The position numbers and the translations under genes were made by a program. A DNA stretch of 64,000 nt from Flavonifractor porci (GTDB lineage Bacteria; Bacillota; Clostridia; Oscillospirales; Oscillospiraceae): assembly GCF_037572415.1 (NCBI RefSeq), contig NZ_JBBHLB010000001.1, positions 400,841 through 464,840 on the forward strand, read 5' to 3'. This document shows, piece after piece, positions 61,225 to 64,000 of this stretch (its first letter is position 1; every line of letters starts with the position of its first letter). The notes beneath the pieces were generated by a model. The model made no database searches and was not told the origin of the DNA. It was given only the letters and a program-made list of their open reading frames with translations.

Positions 61225-62090
61225 CCCAGCCCCATCAGTTCCCGAATCAGGCGGTCACTCATCTTGATTGCCCCCACCAGCACCAGCATGTTGAAAATCA
61301 GTTCTCCGATATAGTTCCACACAATCGTGGCCGCTGCCAGCGTATCGTCCGAAATTGCGGGTGGGCTTGCGGCAAACTGCGAGAAAATCACACAGGCCAA
61401 AACAATGACACAGCCCTCCAGACAGATGGCGGCGTAGCTTTTTACAAAAGCAACGCCAATGCTGCTGGAGGGCTGTCCTGCGAAACTGGCCAGTGGAATG
61501 GGCGCGATGGCCGTGGCCATGTAGAGCTTGAAAAATCGGCTGTACACCGTCAGAATCATGACCAGCGACAGCACCCAAATGAACAGGGACCCCAGCAGCG
61601 TCACCGCCCACAGTGGGATGCTCTCCAAAAAGCCCACATCTTCAATGATGGTGACCATTTCATCCGGCAGTTCAGTGACGGACATGGCTGTCAGACCGGA
61701 TGCGCCCATGATGGTGGAGATGGTGCCCTGGGCAATGCTGAACAGGGCCATCATCAGATCCATGCCGTAGGTGACCGCTGCCTGCGCCAGCGCGAACCGC
61801 ACAAAGGTCTTGAGGGCCATCTCCGGCCGTTTCAGTTCCGTAAAGCTGCCGCAGGTTTTCACAACGCCTGCTACAAAAAACAGCACCAACAGCGCATAGC
61901 CAATGGCTTTCAGTGCGTCGTTGATGTTTACGATCACCGTCCAGATTCCACCGCCTTTGAAATTCTCAGGCGATGTGGAGAGGAGCGCCCAGATCTCAGT
62001 CAGCTTATCGTTCCATGTGCCCAGCGCGGAGTTGAGGTTGTCTACGATCCAGTTTCCACTTCCTATGGTTTCACCTTCTTCAGAATTCAT
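61221..62090 (-). CDS. VirB6/TrbL-like conjugation membrane protein
   Basis: The 289-aa protein has about six membrane helices (for example 61-80, 170-195, 205-225, 235-260, 265-285) and matches the CD0415/CD1112 type of TrbL/VirB6 proteins that form the inner-membrane part of the channel. It has no clear ribosome site; the toxin-antitoxin pair sits directly upstream and seems to have replaced it. Confidence 0.85.
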   Translation of the reverse strand: MNSEEGETIGSGNWIVDNLNSALGTWNDKLTEIWALLSTSPENFKGGGIWTVIVNINDALKAIGYALLVLFFVAGVVKTCGSFTELKRPEMALKTFVRFALAQAAVTYGMDLMMALFSIAQGTISTIMGASGLTAMSVTELPDEMVTIIEDVGFLESIPLWAVTLLGSLFIWVLSLVMILTVYSRFFKLYMATAIAPIPLASFAGQPSSSIGVAFVKSYAAICLEGCVIVLACVIFSQFAASPPAISDDTLAAATIVWNYIGELIFNMLVLVGAIKMSDRLIRELMGLG

Positions 62091-62091
62091 A

Positions 62092-62120
62092 TTGATATTT
62101 ACTCATAATTTTGCTATACT
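62092..62120 (+). promoter_or_regulatory. Promoter of the toxin-antitoxin pair
   Basis: TTGATA (62092-62097) and TATACT (62115-62120) are 17 bases apart and 26 bases before the antitoxin ATG. The antitoxin probably represses here. Confidence 0.8.
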
Positions 62121-62145
62121 ATGATTGTAACAAGGGGGTGCTATT

Positions 62146-62418
62146 ATGCCGAGTATTCGTCCCATTTCCGATCTGCGCAACAGCGCCAATGAGATATCGG
62201 ACTTCTGCCGCCAGACCCGTGAGCCGGTCTATATTACCCGCAACGGGACCGGCGACATGGTGGTCCTCAGCATGGAGGAATATGAGCGTCAGCAGGCTCT
62301 TATTGACCTCTATGGCAAACTGGCGGTAGCCGAGCAGGAAATCGCCTCCGGCGCGGAGGGCGAGGACTTCCTGACGCTGGCCAGATCTCTGCGGGAGCGT
62401 GTTCATGGAAACGTATAA
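62146..62418 (+). CDS. Phd/YefM-family antitoxin
   Basis: The 90-aa protein starts MPSIRPISDLRNSANEISDF and has PVYITRNGTGDMVVLSMEEYE, the DNA-binding fold of Phd/YefM antitoxins. The C-terminal part would wrap the toxin. AGGGGG precedes the ATG. It overlaps the toxin gene by 14 bases. Confidence 0.93.
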   Translation: MPSIRPISDLRNSANEISDFCRQTREPVYITRNGTGDMVVLSMEEYERQQALIDLYGKLAVAEQEIASGAEGEDFLTLARSLRERVHGNV

Positions 62419-62707
62419 AGTCAGGATCTTCCCTACGGCCAAGCGGGACTTGGAGGAAGTCATCGGGTATCTGAATACCCTGTCCCCGGATACCGCGCTG
62501 AAATACTACGATCTGCTGGTCGAAGAGATCGCAAGTCTGTCCAGAATGCCGGAACGCTGTCCAAAGCCAAAGGACCTGGCGCTGGCTGCCAAGGGTTACC
62601 GCTATCTCATCGTTAAGAACTATTTGGTTTTTTATGTGGTGGCCGGGGATACCGTACAGATCCGCAGGATCTTATATGCCCGCAGGGACTACCAGTCCTT
62701 ACTGTAA
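62405..62707 (+). CDS. RelE/ParE-family toxin
   Basis: The 100-aa protein has the RelE/ParE layout: VRIFPTAKRDLEEVIGYL, the MPERCP loop, YRYLIVKNYLVFYVV and IRRILYARRDY. These toxins cut ribosome-bound mRNA or poison gyrase. The start is ATG 62405, seven bases after GGGAG; a GTG two codons earlier is possible. Confidence 0.93.
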   Translation: METYKVRIFPTAKRDLEEVIGYLNTLSPDTALKYYDLLVEEIASLSRMPERCPKPKDLALAAKGYRYLIVKNYLVFYVVAGDTVQIRRILYARRDYQSLL

Positions 62708-62711
62708 AACG

Positions 62712-62749
62712 AATGACCGGGTGCATGGCTTGATATGCACCCGGTCATT
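62712..62749 (+). terminator. Bidirectional terminator between toxin and virB2-like gene
   Basis: A perfect 15-bp stem (62712-62726 with 62735-62749) is followed by TTTTCC on plus and by a short T-rich stretch on minus. Confidence 0.88.
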
Positions 62750-62753
62750 TTCC

Positions 62754-63065
62754 TCAGCCGGTGATGAGGGTGAGGATCTCCTTAGTAAAGGTGATCACGA
62801 TGCCGCCCGCCACCGTCAGCATACCGTTGGCCCGCTGGGAGGGGTCGTGGCTTTTGAGAGACAGGCCCACCTGCAGAATACCGAAGCCCAGCAGGATCAG
62901 GCCAATGGCACGGATGAGCGAGAAGATGAACTCACTCAGGTTGTTGACCACCGTCAGAGGATCGTCCGCGGCAAAGGCGGGGCAGATGGTAATGGATATC
63001 ACCAGTACCAGGCAGGCGAACAGCGCATAGACGCGCTTCGCCCGCTTTTCAAAGTTGTTATTCAA
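62754..63065 (-). CDS. VirB2/TrbC-like pilin-type membrane protein
   Basis: The 103-aa protein has a signal peptide (to about residue 33, ending AFA) and two membrane helices separated by a short charged loop (KSHDPSQRANG). This is the layout of VirB2/TrbC pilin-like proteins of Gram-positive conjugation systems. The start is TTG 63065, after GGAGAATGCAGC, overlapping virD4 by four bases. Confidence 0.8.
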   Translation of the reverse strand: MNNNFEKRAKRVYALFACLVLVISITICPAFAADDPLTVVNNLSEFIFSLIRAIGLILLGFGILQVGLSLKSHDPSQRANGMLTVAGGIVITFTKEILTLITG

Positions 63066-63886
63066 GCTGCATTCTCCTTTTCGTTTTCGGATTCATCGGC
63101 GGAAAATGCCGCAAAGAGTTCATGTCCTGTAATCGCCGGTGTACTGTTTGTGCCATGATGAATGTAGGGCGCGCCTCCGCCCAGAGAGGTGTAGGGAATG
63201 GCGGGATGCTTGACCAGGTCATACTTCAGGTCCATAACAGGCCCTGCACCGCGAACCAGCAGGATCGCATAGCGGTTGTCCAGCCGCCGCACCTCATCCG
63301 GCGTCAGCAGCTCCCGCCCGCTGATCTGTGTATTGGTAGACCAGGAGCCGGAACGGCCTTTGGTCTCACCGTGGGTTTTTGTATCAATGGTGGATTTGCC
63401 CAGGGCTTCGGAAATGTACTTATGGGTGCTGGATTCATTGCCGCCCAGATACAGCAGGCTGTCCGAGTTTCCGGGGATCGTTTCCCATGAATCTTTGAAC
63501 TGTTCCTTGATCTGCGCCATGTTCTGAATGATCGTGCTGCAGGAGATATTTCTCGACCGCATGGTGGCGAGCTCCCGCGGCAGGCCGGGCAGATTCACCG
63601 AGGGCGCCTCGTCCAGAATGAAGTGAACATGCCGGGGCAGTGGGCCGTGGTGGATCTGGTCGGCGCTGTAGTACAGCGTCTGGAACACCTGCGAATAGAG
63701 CAGGCTGACCAGGAAGTTATACGTCGTATCATTGTCCGGGATCACCGCGTACAGGGCGCATTTCTTTTCGCCCAGGGTATAGAGGTCCATATCGTCGTGA
63801 TCCGTGATGGCCTGGATCTGGGGCAGATTGAAGGGCGCCAGTCTGACTGCTGTACTCACCAAGATACTCTTGGCCGTTTTGCCAGA
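63062..63886 (-). pseudogene. VirD4/TraG coupling protein, 5' truncated
   Basis: The last ~275 residues of a type IV coupling ATPase are present: SGKTAKSILVSTAVRLAPFN, the Walker B-like HFILDEAPSV, STIIQNMAQIKEQF and LLTPDEVRRLDNRYAILL. Family members are about 600 aa, and Walker A is missing. Similarity stops near 63886; an in-frame TGA follows at 63896-63898, and then comes unrelated sequence with its own terminator. The gene was cut by an insertion or deletion, so conjugation is probably lost unless the 5' part acts from beyond the window. Confidence 0.8.
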
Positions 63887-63921
63887 GACGAAAAGTCAAG
63901 GACTTTTTCATCAAATTCAAA

Positions 63922-63945
63922 AAGAAGTCACATTTTGCGGACTTC
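63922..63945 (-). terminator. Short terminator of the gene entering from the right edge
   Basis: A 6-bp stem (63924-63929 with 63940-63945) followed by TTTTTG on the minus strand overlaps the stop codon of the partial gene. Confidence 0.55.
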
Positions 63946-64000
63946 TTCACGGAGCATACGCTTGATTTTGTCCTCCATCGTCTCCTTGGCGGTCTCGCTG
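63928..64000 (-). CDS. C-terminal end of an unidentified protein (partial)
   Basis: The last 23 codons, ending KRMLREEVRKM and TGA, are highly charged. The gene starts outside the window. It directly adjoins the broken end of virD4 and probably belongs to whatever interrupted it. Confidence 0.45.
   Translation of the reverse strand, partial: SETAKETMEDKIKRMLREEVRKM

Noticed and set aside
1..64000. CRISPR arrays, rRNA and tRNA genes
   Set aside because: I looked for regularly spaced repeats and for tRNA-like cloverleaf and rRNA core sequences and saw none; a dedicated tRNA scan would be decisive.

Overview
The window looks like chromosome of a GC-rich, spore-forming Clostridia of the gut Oscillospiraceae type (Flavonifractor, Lawsonibacter or Pseudoflavonifractor-like). 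The evidence is high GC, spoIVA and spoVM, PASTA kinase and CarD genes, the B. subtilis-type yicC-remA-gmk-rpoZ-priA-def-fmt-rsmB-rlmN-prpC-prkC-rsgA-thiN-spoVM gene order, and Firmicutes-type conjugation genes. This placement rests on gene content, not on a database search.

Layout. 1-10 kb: 3' end of a molybdenum hydroxylase, a lipoprotein, spoIVA behind a sigma-E-like promoter, a secreted C69 dipeptidase, then a redox block: flavodiiron protein plus an acyl-CoA dehydrogenase/EtfA/rubredoxin fusion downstream of a Fur-like box, and an ArsR-regulated ferredoxin operon. 10-27 kb: SPOCS/LysM protein, a previously easy-to-miss spoVM (33 aa) with a 54-aa membrane ORF before it, then the long housekeeping operon back to yicC. 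27-35 kb: a structured intergenic element, a J-protein cluster, rseC-like gene, cdaA-cdaR (c-di-AMP), class V aminotransferase with DUF3343, ispD-ispF, carD. 35-44 kb: a WYL regulator, then an operon read as R1 riboswitch candidate, 209-aa protein, SLH-anchored alpha/alpha-toroid protein, DUF4430 membrane protein, EcfT, DUF2284 protein and an EcfA-EcfA'-S fusion. 44-53 kb: a 1931-aa surface protein (BIG2, beta-propeller, DUF4430, SLH), a RAYT transposase carrying its own repeat in frame, and a gene with homing-endonuclease-associated repeats behind two clear tandem cobalamin riboswitches. 53-64 kb: a lone tyrosine integrase framed by repeats, an SLH/lethal-factor-like metalloprotease, and a decaying conjugative element (C40 peptidase, VirB4, PrgI, VirB6-like, toxin-antitoxin pair, VirB2-like, truncated VirD4).

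The most interesting system is at 36.5-52.9 kb. Eukaryotic transcobalamin and intrinsic factor consist of an alpha/alpha-barrel plus a C-terminal domain to which DUF4430 is related. Here both parts occur as separate cell-surface proteins next to an ECF transporter and under B12-riboswitch-like leaders. I infer a split transcobalamin-like cobamide-capture system on the wall of a Gram-positive cell.

Almost all genes run on the minus strand. The exceptions are the first gene, the RAYT, the integrase, a small membrane gene and the toxin-antitoxin pair. No rRNA, tRNA or CRISPR array was seen.
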